Shown here piece after piece: positions 5,786-12,820 of a DNA stretch of 19,860 nucleotides. The position numbers and the translations under genes were made by a program. Source of the DNA: Prevotellaceae bacterium UBA7017 (GTDB lineage: Bacteria; Bacteroidota; Bacteroidia; Bacteroidales; Bacteroidaceae). The stretch spans positions 1 to 19,860 of the forward strand of contig DJWZ01000101.1 in NCBI GenBank assembly GCA_002449535.1, read 5' to 3'. The first letter of the stretch is position 1. The number at the start of each line of letters is the position of its first letter. The notes under the pieces are model-generated. The model made no database searches. It was given only the letters and a program-made list of their open reading frames with translations, and had not been told where the DNA came from.

Positions 5786-6546
5786 TGAAGAAATATTGCT
5801 TGGATATGAGTGTAAGCCAGGTGGTGCATATAAATGAGAAATATGTGCTGCTGAAGCTGACCCATAAAGATACATTGCCGGAAATGCTCCCCGGACAGTT
5901 CGTAGAGGTGCGTGTAGATGGCTCGCCTACTACATTCCTGCGTCGTCCGATATCAATAAATAATGTTGACAAAGAACGTAACGAGCTGCACCTGTTGGTG
6001 GCATGTATCGGTGACGGTACAAAGCATCTGGGTATGCTTAATGCCGGTGATACCCTGAATGTCGTTCTTCCGCTGGGTAACGGTTTCTCTATGGAAAAGC
6101 AAAAGAGACTGCTGGTGGGCGGCGGAGTAGGCGTAGCACCATTATTGTATCTTGGACGTAAGATGAAGGAAATGGGTGTAGAGCCTACCTTCCTGCTCGG
6201 AGCACGTTCGAAGAAAGATTTGCTGATGGTGGATGACTTCAAAGCCCTGGGGCGCGTTTTGGTTACTACAGAAGACGGCAGCGAAGGTGAAAAGGGCTTT
6301 GTGACCGACCATACCATTTGGGAAAAGGAAACTTTTGAACTCGTTTCCACCTGTGGTCCTGCCCCTATGATGAAGGCTGTAGCACGACGTGCCAAGGAAA
6401 AGGGCGTGAAATGTGAGGTGAGCCTTGAGAACAAGATGGCTTGTGGAGTAGGGGCGTGCCTGTGTTGTGTTGAGAAAACGAAGGACAGGGGTAATGTATG
6501 CGTATGCACAGAAGGTCCTGTATTTGATGCAGAAGAGCTATGGTGA
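5785..6546 (+). CDS. pyrK: Dihydroorotate dehydrogenase B electron-transfer subunit
   Basis: The 253-residue product carries FAD and a [2Fe-2S] cluster and passes electrons from the PyrD subunit to NAD+ in pyrimidine synthesis. The FAD site appears as LRRPIS (52-57), the NAD-binding loop as VGGGVGVAP (111-119), and the cluster ligands as C220, C225, C228 and C241 in the CGVGACLCC and CVCTEGPVF segments. All four canonical ligands are present. The ATG at 5785 overlaps the pepD stop by one base; a reading from 5749 would extend into pepD and lacks family support. The usual partner pyrD is not adjacent: fmt follows, overlapping by seven bases. Other oxidoreductases use PyrK-like subunits, so partnership with PyrD is expected rather than shown. 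Confidence 0.9.
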   Translation: MKKYCLDMSVSQVVHINEKYVLLKLTHKDTLPEMLPGQFVEVRVDGSPTTFLRRPISINNVDKERNELHLLVACIGDGTKHLGMLNAGDTLNVVLPLGNGFSMEKQKRLLVGGGVGVAPLLYLGRKMKEMGVEPTFLLGARSKKDLLMVDDFKALGRVLVTTEDGSEGEKGFVTDHTIWEKETFELVSTCGPAPMMKAVARRAKEKGVKCEVSLENKMACGVGACLCCVEKTKDRGNVCVCTEGPVFDAEELW

Positions 6547-7493
6547 AGAGTGATTTGAGAATTGTATTCATGGGAACTCCTGAGTTTGCAGTCGGCACAT
6601 TGCGGGCTCTCGTGGAGGGCGGATATAACGTAGTAGCTGTTGTGACTCAGCCAGATAAACCTGTCGGGCGACATGCTTCCGTGCTACATGCTCCAGCTGT
6701 GAAGGTATATGCTCAGGAACACGGAATTCCTGTCTTGCAACCTGAAAAGATGAAGGATGAGGCGTTCTTGGAGCAGTTGCGGGCATATAATGCTGACCTG
6801 CAGGTAGTTGTTGCCTTCAGGATGCTGCCGGAAGTGGTATGGGCGATGCCGCGCTTTGGTACGTTTAATGTGCATGCAGCCTTGTTGCCACAGTATAGAG
6901 GGGCGGCTCCCATTAACTGGGCAATCATAAACGGCGAGACACAGACAGGAGTGACGACATTCTTCTTGGATCATGATATAGATACAGGTCGTATTATAAT
7001 GCAGAAGTCGTTTGATATTCCAGACGATGCCGATGTGGAATATGTGTATGATGGCTTGATGGCATTGGGGGCACAGATAGCAATCGAAACTGTCGATGCC
7101 TTGATAGACGGTAACGGAACAATTGAAAGCAAGCCCCAGGCAGATACGGGAAACCTGCACGATGCCCCAAAGCTTACTAAAAGCAATTGTAAGATAAACT
7201 GGGCTTGGGATGCCAAGCAGGTTTATGACTTCATCAGAGGCCTGAGCCCTATACCTGGAGCATGGGGAGAAGTAACATTGCCAGACGGAACGACAATGGA
7301 GATGAAGATATACAAAGCCGGCAAATGCGAAAAGAAGGAAGTTCCTGATGGAGTGTCAGAAGGAACTCTGATAAAAGAAAAGAAACATATATATATAATG
7401 TGTAATGACGGACCGTTGGAATTGTTGAAGCTTCAACCCGTAGGAAAGCCAAAGATGGATGCTGCAGCTTTTGCTAATGGCTTAAGAGTGTAG
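6540..7493 (+). CDS. fmt: Methionyl-tRNA formyltransferase
   Basis: The 317-residue product formylates initiator Met-tRNA with 10-formyltetrahydrofolate. The N-terminal formyltransferase fold starts with FMGTPEFAV (10-18). The catalytic triad is visible as N110 and H112 in NVHAALLPQYRGAAP and D148 in DIDTG. The signature HxSLLPxYRG has Ala in place of Ser. The C-terminal OB-like domain follows from about residue 215. The ATG at 6540 lies inside the last codons of pyrK (7-nt overlap), which suggests coupling with pepD-pyrK. After its stop there are about 65 A/T-rich bases without a strong terminator before the tRNA promoter. Confidence 0.95.
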   Translation: MVKSDLRIVFMGTPEFAVGTLRALVEGGYNVVAVVTQPDKPVGRHASVLHAPAVKVYAQEHGIPVLQPEKMKDEAFLEQLRAYNADLQVVVAFRMLPEVVWAMPRFGTFNVHAALLPQYRGAAPINWAIINGETQTGVTTFFLDHDIDTGRIIMQKSFDIPDDADVEYVYDGLMALGAQIAIETVDALIDGNGTIESKPQADTGNLHDAPKLTKSNCKINWAWDAKQVYDFIRGLSPIPGAWGEVTLPDGTTMEMKIYKAGKCEKKEVPDGVSEGTLIKEKKHIYIMCNDGPLELLKLQPVGKPKMDAAAFANGLRV

Positions 7494-7560
7494 CAATGTT
7501 GATATTTATCAAGTAAAAAAGCACTAAATATATCTTTTTTTTAAAATAAATCAGAAAAAG

Positions 7561-7591
7561 TTGTATAATTAAAAAAAAAATATTACTTTTG
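7561..7591 (+). promoter_or_regulatory. Promoter of the tRNA cluster
   Basis: TTG (7561-7563) and TACTTTTG (7584-7591) are separated by 20 bp, matching the Bacteroidota consensus. The predicted start near 7598 is about 26 nt before the first tRNA-Gly. Confidence 0.78.
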
Positions 7592-7623
7592 CATCCGCAA
7601 TTGAAAAATTGCAAGCGTATAAT

Positions 7624-7696
7624 GCGGAAATAGCTCAGTTGGTAGAGCACAACCTTGCCAAGGTTGGGGTCGCGGGTCCGAGTCCCGTTTTCCGCT
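7624..7696 (+). tRNA. tRNA-Gly (GCC), copy 1
   Basis: A 73-nt cloverleaf with acceptor GCGGAAA/TTTCCGC, anticodon loop TTGCCAA (GCC) and discriminator T. CCA is not encoded. It is identical over its whole length to the gene at 7957-8029. Confidence 0.95.
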
Positions 7697-7750
7697 CTTC
7701 TTATTGAAACAACAGGAACTTACAAAGGTTATTTTCTTGGAAAGTCTTTT

Positions 7751-7832
7751 GCCCAGGTGGCGGAATTGGTAGACGCGCACGTTTCAGGTGCGTGTGCCGC
7801 GAGGCGTGCAGGTTCGAGTCCTGTTCTGGGCA
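7751..7832 (+). tRNA. tRNA-Leu (CAG)
   Basis: An 82-nt tRNA with the long variable arm of tRNA-Leu, acceptor GCCCAGG with TCTGGGC, the D-arm signature GGCGGAATTGGTAGACGC, and anticodon CAG in the loop TTCAGGT. The discriminator is A; CCA is not encoded. Confidence 0.95.
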
Positions 7833-7861
7833 CATAACATAAAAATAACAACGTAAAAGTC

Positions 7862-7945
7862 GGAGAGGTGGCGGAATTGGTAGACGCGCTACTTTGAGGG
7901 GGTAGTGTCAATTGCGACGTGGGAGTTCGAGTCTCCTCCTCTTCA
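7862..7945 (+). tRNA. tRNA-Leu (GAG)
   Basis: An 84-nt tRNA with a long variable arm and anticodon GAG in the loop TTGAGGG. The acceptor GGAGAGG pairs with CCTCTTC with one G·U pair. The discriminator is A and CCA is not encoded. The D-arm matches the neighbouring tRNA-Leu. Confidence 0.94.
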
Positions 7946-7956
7946 CTTTTCCTGAT

Positions 7957-8029
7957 GCGGAAATAGCTCAGTTGGTAGAGCACAACCTTGCCAAGGTTGG
8001 GGTCGCGGGTCCGAGTCCCGTTTTCCGCT
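7957..8029 (+). tRNA. tRNA-Gly (GCC), copy 2
   Basis: Identical over 73 nt to the tRNA-Gly at 7624-7696; identity continues two bases upstream and two downstream. It is the last tRNA of the cluster. A pyrimidine-rich stretch rather than a clear hairpin terminator follows, so read-through into the gene at 8074 is possible. Confidence 0.95.
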
Positions 8030-8073
8030 CACTTCCCTGTTGTTTTATATTATTCTTCTTTTTTCTTTTAGAA

Positions 8074-8619
8074 ATGAACTTATACCTAAGATATTTTGAT
8101 GACGAGACTCTTGTGCATGATGTCGAAGAGGCTATCGTATTTCTTTCAAATCTTGACGAAATAGAAATAACTCCTGAACTGGAGGCTGATTTGCGTGACT
8201 ATGTTGAGAGCTCGGATTATTATCCAAAGCGCTACAAGGTACGTTCCCGCCAGTATTTTATTGTTATTAAAACTGAAGCGAAAAGTCTGCAGGATTTTAA
8301 GGACAAGAAGGCTGTACGTCAGCCGGCGCCTGGTGGTAATGACTCCAAGGCACAGGAACAGAAACGCTTACAGGAAATATTGCCTGGATGGTATGAAGGC
8401 ACGTTGGATTTCAAGCGTGTCGTAGTGAACCATCTTGGAAAATGCGAATATCGTGACACTACATTCACCGCCCAATGTAAGGCGGAGTCAATGCAAGATT
8501 GTTACAATCGTATTTGTGACTATCTGCTGACATGTGTTGATAAACGGTCGCAATTTCCTGCTGCACGAGGAAAGAATTTCCATTGTCACTATCTCGGTGC
8601 AGAAAAACCATTGTCATGA
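8074..8619 (+). CDS. Conserved-looking hypothetical protein upstream of ssb
   Basis: I do not recognise this 181-residue protein. The N-terminal third is acidic (many Asp/Glu over residues 8-50). It is followed by a basic YYPKRYKVRSRQYF segment, a linker rich in Pro, Gly and Gln (around 85-105), and a C-terminal part with four Cys (from GKCEYR on). There is no signal peptide or membrane segment. The ATG at 8074 is chosen because the longer reading from 7912 runs through tRNA genes. The stop overlaps the ssb start as ATGA, implying coupled translation with ssb and then gldE. In Bacteroides the gene I recall before ssb-gldE is mutY, which this is not. A link to DNA metabolism would be guilt by association only. 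Confidence 0.75.
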   Translation: MNLYLRYFDDETLVHDVEEAIVFLSNLDEIEITPELEADLRDYVESSDYYPKRYKVRSRQYFIVIKTEAKSLQDFKDKKAVRQPAPGGNDSKAQEQKRLQEILPGWYEGTLDFKRVVVNHLGKCEYRDTTFTAQCKAESMQDCYNRICDYLLTCVDKRSQFPAARGKNFHCHYLGAEKPLS

Positions 8620-8960
8620 ACAAGGTTATTCTTATAGGTAATGTAGGGGCAGAGCCTGAGGTGAGATATTTCGATCAGGATCAGGCTGTTGCAAATGTAC
8701 GTCTGGCAACTACAGAACGTGGATATACTCTTGCCAATGGCACTAAGGTGCCAGATAGGACCGATTGGCATAATCTTGTGTTTTATCGTCGCTTGGCAAA
8801 GATTGTAGAGCAGTACGTACATACTGGTGATAAGATATATGTAGATGGCAAGATACAATATCGTCAATATGATGATAAGAAAGGCATTCAACGCACTACT
8901 ACAGAGGTGATAGTGGATAATTTGGAATTATTAACCCCTAAACCCGCAACGCAATCCTAA
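8616..8960 (+). CDS. ssb: Single-stranded DNA-binding protein, short form
   Basis: The 114-residue product begins MNKVILIGNVGAEPEVRYF and has the full OB fold: DWHNLVFYRRLA at 50-61 and YVDGKIQYRQYDDKKGIQR at 75-93. It binds single-stranded DNA during replication and repair. It stops at KPATQS straight after the OB fold. The flexible Gly/Gln linker and the acidic C-terminal tip (DDDIPF-like in typical SSBs), which recruits partner proteins, are both missing. No frameshifted remnant is visible, because the gldE ATG follows immediately at 8961. The start at 8616 rather than 8583 fits the family N-terminus and gives an ATGA overlap with the upstream gene. Another full-length ssb elsewhere in the genome is likely. 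Confidence 0.92.
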   Translation: MNKVILIGNVGAEPEVRYFDQDQAVANVRLATTERGYTLANGTKVPDRTDWHNLVFYRRLAKIVEQYVHTGDKIYVDGKIQYRQYDDKKGIQRTTTEVIVDNLELLTPKPATQS

Positions 8961-10253
8961 ATGGACGACCCTTTATCGCAAATACAGTTTTATGCTCCCG
9001 GCATCAGTGCTATAATATGTATCATAGCATCGATATTCTTACTTATGATGTCGGCATTTGCAAGCGGTTCAGAAATAGCTTTTTTCAGTTTAACGCCCAA
9101 GGACTTGTCAGAACTGAACCCTGACAATGTGAAGGACAAGAAGATTCTTATGCTCAGAGAAGATTCTGAGCGTACTCTTGCAACAATCCTCATCACCAAT
9201 AATTTTATCAATGTGACAATCATCATGCTGCTTAATTATGCTATAGGGCAGATGGTGGATTTTGGTACGGCATATTGGTTGAATTTCTTGGTCGTTACGG
9301 TATTGCTGACATTTTTGTTGCTGCTCTTTGGAGAAATTATTCCAAAGGTATATTCCCGTATATCTTCGTTATCTTTCTGTCGTAATGTCGTCAATGGCAT
9401 ATTGTTCTTCCGTCAGCTATTCTGGCCTATTGGCACACTGCTGTTGGGAACTGGTATAATAGCCGAGCGTTTTGTGCAGAGAAGGGACTATGATATTTCT
9501 GCAGACGAATTGGAGCAGGCCCTGGATATGACTGACAAGGAGGAGATACGTGACGAGAAAGAAATGCTCGAGGGTATCATACGTTTCAGCGATGAAATGG
9601 TGAAGGAGATTATGACCTCCCGGCAGGATATTGTTGATATAGATATCAAGTCTTCCTTCAGGGATGTTATAGATAATATTATAGAGAATAATTATAGCCG
9701 CATACCTGTTTATCAGGGAAGCATAGATAATATTCGCGGTATTCTCTACATTAAAGACCTATTGCCTCATATCGGAAAATCGAATACCTTCCGTTGGCAG
9801 ACCCTCATCAGACCGGCACATTTCGTGCCTGAGACAAAGAAGATTGATGACCTGTTGAGGGAATTCCAAACCAACAAGGTGCATATTGCTATCGTTGTCG
9901 ATGAGTTTGGTGGCACAAGCGGTATCATCACGCTCGAGGATATTCTGGAAGAGATTGTCGGTGAGATAAGTGATGAGTATGATGAGGAAGATAATGGCTA
10001 CGTAAAACTCGACTATAAGACGTTTGTATTTGAGGGCAAGACAAAGATAGTTGACCTTTGTCGCATCCTTTCACTTGATGATGATTACTTCGAAAAATTC
10101 GACGAAGCTGATACGCTTGCCGGATTGTTGCTGGAGTTGAAAGGCGATTTTCCCGGAATACACGAGAAGTTCGAATTTGGGAATTTGACTTTTGAGATTC
10201 TCAAGAAAGAACAGCGACGAATTGCGAGAGTAAAGGTTACAATAAAGGGATGA
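8961..10253 (+). CDS. gldE: GldE-like membrane protein (DUF21-CBS-CorC_HlyC)
   Basis: The 430-residue product has an N-terminal CNNM/DUF21 transmembrane domain with about four hydrophobic segments (15-43, 80-100, 104-128, 144-165) and the GEIIPK motif at 124-129. A pair of CBS domains spans roughly 210-335 and includes VDEFGGTSGIITLEDILEEI. A CorC/HlyC-type C-terminal domain follows. In Bacteroidota this architecture next to ssb is annotated as GldE, a gliding-motility-associated protein. In non-gliding gut species it more likely concerns ion homeostasis (the wider family includes the Mg2+/Co2+ exporter CorC). It begins at the base after the ssb stop. Its own stop codon lies inside the downstream terminator stem. 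Confidence 0.9.
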   Translation: MDDPLSQIQFYAPGISAIICIIASIFLLMMSAFASGSEIAFFSLTPKDLSELNPDNVKDKKILMLREDSERTLATILITNNFINVTIIMLLNYAIGQMVDFGTAYWLNFLVVTVLLTFLLLLFGEIIPKVYSRISSLSFCRNVVNGILFFRQLFWPIGTLLLGTGIIAERFVQRRDYDISADELEQALDMTDKEEIRDEKEMLEGIIRFSDEMVKEIMTSRQDIVDIDIKSSFRDVIDNIIENNYSRIPVYQGSIDNIRGILYIKDLLPHIGKSNTFRWQTLIRPAHFVPETKKIDDLLREFQTNKVHIAIVVDEFGGTSGIITLEDILEEIVGEISDEYDEEDNGYVKLDYKTFVFEGKTKIVDLCRILSLDDDYFEKFDEADTLAGLLLELKGDFPGIHEKFEFGNLTFEILKKEQRRIARVKVTIKG

Positions 10254-10276
10254 GCTTCACAGCTAATCCCTTTTTT
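10244..10276 (+). terminator. Intrinsic terminator overlapping the gldE stop
   Basis: AAAGGGAT (10244-10251) pairs with ATCCCTTT (10266-10273), with an inner AGCT/AGCT stem (10253-10256, 10261-10264) and a TCAC loop, followed by a run of six T. The stem begins inside the last codons of gldE and includes its TGA (10251-10253). Confidence 0.8.
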
Positions 10277-10363
10277 CTTTACCTTACAAAAACATTATGA
10301 ACTTTATCTTATTAACAAAAACTTCTTTTATAAAAATAGCACCCGATAACTTTTCTTGTTATC
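10244..10363 (-). ncRNA. Candidate small RNA between spt and gldE
   Basis: A transcript from the orphan promoter would start near 10363 with a perfect 7-bp hairpin (CGATAAC/GTTATCG). It would run through A/T-rich sequence and could end at the gldE terminator hairpin read in reverse, about 120 nt in all. The reverse T-run at that hairpin is weak (CCCTTTATT), so the end is uncertain and the RNA may extend antisense into gldE. There is no match to a known RNA family that I recognise. Confidence 0.25.
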
Positions 10364-10369
10364 GAGTGC
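10339..10369. repeat. 12-bp inverted repeat with one mismatch
   Basis: GCACCCGATAAC (10339-10350) and GTTATCGAGTGC (10358-10369) are inverted around a 7-nt loop. On the minus strand it is followed by TATTTTTAT, so it could terminate the spt transcript. Its right edge also touches the -7 box of a minus-strand promoter, so it would instead form a hairpin at the very 5' end of an RNA from that promoter. Confidence 0.6.
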
Positions 10370-10399
10370 AAAGGTACGAAGTTTTTCGTTATTGCGCAA
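10369..10399 (-). promoter_or_regulatory. Orphan consensus promoter downstream of spt
   Basis: On the minus strand, TTG (10397-10399) and TACCTTTG (10369-10376) are separated by exactly 20 bp, as good a match as the tRNA and spt promoters. It points leftwards into a gene-free region and then the 3' end of gldE, with no protein gene to serve. Confidence 0.6.
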
Positions 10400-10428
10400 T
10401 ACCTAAAAATAGGTAATTTGTTTCGTAC

Positions 10429-11616
10429 TTATTTAATAACCCCCTGTTCTACGAATATCTTTTTCAGGATGTCAACAGAGCGATCTACCTGCTCCTTGGT
10501 GTGTGTAGCCATAAGGGCATAGCGTACAAGAGTATCTTGTGGTGCACATGCTGGTGGGACTACTGGGTTGATGAATACTCCTGCGTTGAATGCCAAAGAA
10601 GTAATAAGGAATGTCTTGTCGGCATCACGGATATAAAGAGGTATAATAGGAGATTCGGTATCACCAATTTCAAACCCTTCGTCTTTGAAACGCTTGAGAG
10701 CATAGTTGGTAACATTCCACAGCTTTTCGATAATTTCTGGTTCTGCTTTCAAGATATCCAAAGCCTTTTGTGCAGCTGCAGTAGCAGCAGGGGTGTTAGA
10801 AGCAGAGAAGATATATGTTCTTGAGTTGTGCCTCAGATAATTGATAGTATCTTTGTCACCAGCGATAAATCCACCAATAGATGCAAGGGATTTAGAGAAG
10901 GTACCCATGATGAGATCAACCTCGTCAGCAAGTCCAAAGTGGTCGCAAACACCTCTGCCGTGATCACCAAAGACACCAAGAGAATGAGCCTCGTCAACCA
11001 TGATAGAACAGTTGTATTTCTTCTTCAACTCTACTATTTCTGGCAGTTTTGCCAAATCGCCCTCCATAGAGAACACTCCGTCAACAATAATCAGTTTTAC
11101 AGCTTCATAGGGAAGCTTCTTCAAAATGTTTTCGAGGTCTTCCATGTCGTTGTGCTTGAACTTCAACTGCTTTGCGAAGCTCAGACGGCGTCCGTCAACA
11201 ATGCTGGCATGGTCTCTGTCATCGCAGATAATATAGTCTTCACGACCGCCTACAGCAGCAATGACACCTGCGTTTACTGAGAATCCGGTAGAGAAACAGA
11301 GTGCTTCATCTTTATGTACGAATTCTGCCAAATCTTTTTCCAACTTTACGTGGATGTCAAGCGTTCCGTTCAGGAAACGGCTTCCGGCACATCCCGTGCC
11401 ATATTGGTCTATAGCTTGCTTTGCTGCATCACAGATGCGTTGGTCACCAACGAGACCTGTGTATGCATTAGAACCGAACATCAATACTTTATGTCCGCCC
11501 ATTGATACTTCGGTGCCTTGCTTGCTGGTAATCTCACGGAAATATGGATATACTCCCATTTCCATGAATCGCTGTGGTAAGCGATATGATTCGAATTTCT
11601 TTTGTAATTGTCCCAT
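10429..11616 (-). CDS. spt: Serine palmitoyltransferase (alpha-oxoamine synthase)
   Basis: The 395-residue PLP enzyme condenses serine with a fatty acyl-CoA (or acyl-ACP) to 3-ketosphinganine, the first step of sphingolipid synthesis, a trait of Bacteroidales. The PLP lysine is K242 in GTFSKSLASIGG. D208 and H211 lie in VDEAHSLG, and H136 in DRDHASIVDG stacks on the cofactor. The N-terminus (YPYFREI, VLMFGSNAYTGL, GTGCAGSRFLNGTLDIH) closely follows the Bacteroides Spt sequence as I remember it. That favours Spt over the related Kbl and BioF enzymes. The ATG at 11616 lies 32 nt from a consensus promoter. It is divergent from a lipid-kinase-like gene; no ceramide synthase or ketosphinganine reductase gene lies in the window. 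Confidence 0.88.
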   Translation of the reverse strand: MGQLQKKFESYRLPQRFMEMGVYPYFREITSKQGTEVSMGGHKVLMFGSNAYTGLVGDQRICDAAKQAIDQYGTGCAGSRFLNGTLDIHVKLEKDLAEFVHKDEALCFSTGFSVNAGVIAAVGGREDYIICDDRDHASIVDGRRLSFAKQLKFKHNDMEDLENILKKLPYEAVKLIIVDGVFSMEGDLAKLPEIVELKKKYNCSIMVDEAHSLGVFGDHGRGVCDHFGLADEVDLIMGTFSKSLASIGGFIAGDKDTINYLRHNSRTYIFSASNTPAATAAAQKALDILKAEPEIIEKLWNVTNYALKRFKDEGFEIGDTESPIIPLYIRDADKTFLITSLAFNAGVFINPVVPPACAPQDTLVRYALMATHTKEQVDRSVDILKKIFVEQGVIK

Positions 11617-11647
11617 TTTTTCGAGTTAACAACTATATATGCACGTG

Positions 11648-11679
11648 CAAAGGTATAAAAAATATATGAGATGTCACAA
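11648..11679 (-). promoter_or_regulatory. Promoter of spt
   Basis: On the minus strand, TTG (11677-11679) and TACCTTTG (11648-11655) are separated by 21 bp. The palindrome GCACGTGC (11641-11648) abuts the -7 box at the expected transcription start and could be an operator. Confidence 0.75.
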
Positions 11680-11759
11680 TTTTTTTCACAGAAAATTTGA
11701 TTTTGTGCAAAATAATATATCTTTAAGCATGTTTTTCCGCCTATTATTTGTCATTTTAT

Positions 11760-11767
11760 TAATTTTG
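11760..11767 (+). promoter_or_regulatory. Probable -7 element for the lipid-kinase/yigZ genes
   Basis: TAATTTTG fits TAnnTTTG and ends 33 nt before the ATG at 11801. No TTG is found about 20 bp upstream, so only half of the consensus is present. Confidence 0.5.
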
Positions 11768-11800
11768 CAGAGCAAAAAGTGTCAGGACAATTATATTTCA

Positions 11801-12820
11801 ATGCTTGAAAATAAAAAAATAGTCTTCATAGTAAATCCTATTTCAGGTGTGGGTAAAAAGGATAAACTACCTGAAATAGTAGATAAATATATAAATAGAG
11901 AGACCAACGAAATTGATATTATCTTTACAGAATATGCTGGTCATGCTTTCGAAATAGCAAAACAGAAAGCGGAAGAGGGCATAGATATTGTCGTTGCTGT
12001 AGGTGGCGATGGTACTGTAAATGAAGTGGCTCGTGGGCTTGTGGAATCCCAGACTGCATTAGGCATTATCCCTTGTGGCTCAGGAAATGGGCTCGCACGT
12101 CATCTGATGCTTCCCATCAATATGGAAGGGGCGATGAAGATAATATGCGAGGGGGTTATTCATGCTCTGGATTATGGTGTGATAAATGACCACCCGTTCT
12201 TCTGTACTTGCGGCATGGGCTTTGACGCTTTCATCTCAAAAAAGTTTGCTGATGCCGGTAAGCGTGGTCCGATGACATATATAGAAAATGTACTTGTAGA
12301 GGGATTGAAATATAAGCCTGAGACATATTCCATTACTCTTGATGGTAATGAAACAGAGCCATATAAGGCTTTCCTCGTATCTGTTGCTAACGCCTCTCAA
12401 TATGGCAATGATGCCTATATAGCTCCTAAGGCTTCAATGTCCGATGGGTTGCTGGATGTAGTCATAATGGAACCTTTTGATATTATAGATGCACCACAAG
12501 TAGGGATAGACCTTATGAACAAAACCCTTGACAAGTCATCAAAAATCCGTTCATTCAAGGCAAAAGATATCCATATCACACGCACCAATCCCGGAGTGAT
12601 ACATTTTGATGGAGACCCTATCATGGAAGGAACAGATCTCCATGTGCAATTGAAAAGCAAAGGCATACGAATCATAGTTAATAGCCATGCTGATAAGAGT
12701 AAGCGAAGACCAAATGTCATGCAGACGGCATTCTCGGAATTTTTTAATGAAATGATGACTGTTCGCGACGACCTTACTCATCCGATGTCAACAATGAAGT
12801 CCATCTTGAAGAAGGTATAG
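11801..12820 (+). CDS. Diacylglycerol/sphingosine kinase-family lipid kinase
   Basis: The 339-residue product has the lipid-kinase catalytic fold: FIVNPISGVGKK near the N-terminus (9-20), the nucleotide-binding GGDGT at 68-72, and PCGSGNGLARHL from 91. The C-terminal beta-sandwich ends with HFDGDPIM. The family phosphorylates diacylglycerol, sphingoid bases or related lipids, or other lipids as in YegS. Its position beside spt makes a sphingoid-base, ceramide or diacylglycerol substrate attractive, but that is inference. I start at ATG 11801 because the family begins just before the NPxSG motif. The 54-residue extension from 11639 crosses the promoter and has no domain. The yigZ-like gene starts at the base after its stop. 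Confidence 0.87.
   Translation: MLENKKIVFIVNPISGVGKKDKLPEIVDKYINRETNEIDIIFTEYAGHAFEIAKQKAEEGIDIVVAVGGDGTVNEVARGLVESQTALGIIPCGSGNGLARHLMLPINMEGAMKIICEGVIHALDYGVINDHPFFCTCGMGFDAFISKKFADAGKRGPMTYIENVLVEGLKYKPETYSITLDGNETEPYKAFLVSVANASQYGNDAYIAPKASMSDGLLDVVIMEPFDIIDAPQVGIDLMNKTLDKSSKIRSFKAKDIHITRTNPGVIHFDGDPIMEGTDLHVQLKSKGIRIIVNSHADKSKRRPNVMQTAFSEFFNEMMTVRDDLTHPMSTMKSILKKV

Noticed and set aside
5679..6674. 331-codon open frame on the minus strand opposite pyrK
   Set aside because: The plus strand encodes a complete PyrK with all flavin and cluster motifs. The minus translation is Ser/Thr/Pro-rich and has no recognisable domain.
7497..7545. Terminator after fmt
   Set aside because: TTGAT/ATCAA at about 7499-7512 and a later T run at 7534-7542 are too weak and too far apart to call an intrinsic terminator.
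10297..10416. 39-codon open frame between gldE and spt
   Set aside because: It passes through the inverted repeat and the minus-strand promoter. Its translation (with YRVQRYEV) is what the common GTGCAAAGGTACGAAG promoter sequence gives by chance.
10429..11616. Spt gene as 2-amino-3-ketobutyrate ligase (kbl) or bioF
   Set aside because: All share the fold and the PLP motifs, but the N-terminal YPYFREI and SNAYTGL blocks match Bacteroides serine palmitoyltransferase as remembered. An alignment would settle it.
11639..11800. 54-residue N-terminal extension of the lipid kinase
   Set aside because: It overlaps the -7 box at 11760-11767 and part of the spt promoter, and the kinase family begins near the ATG at 11801.
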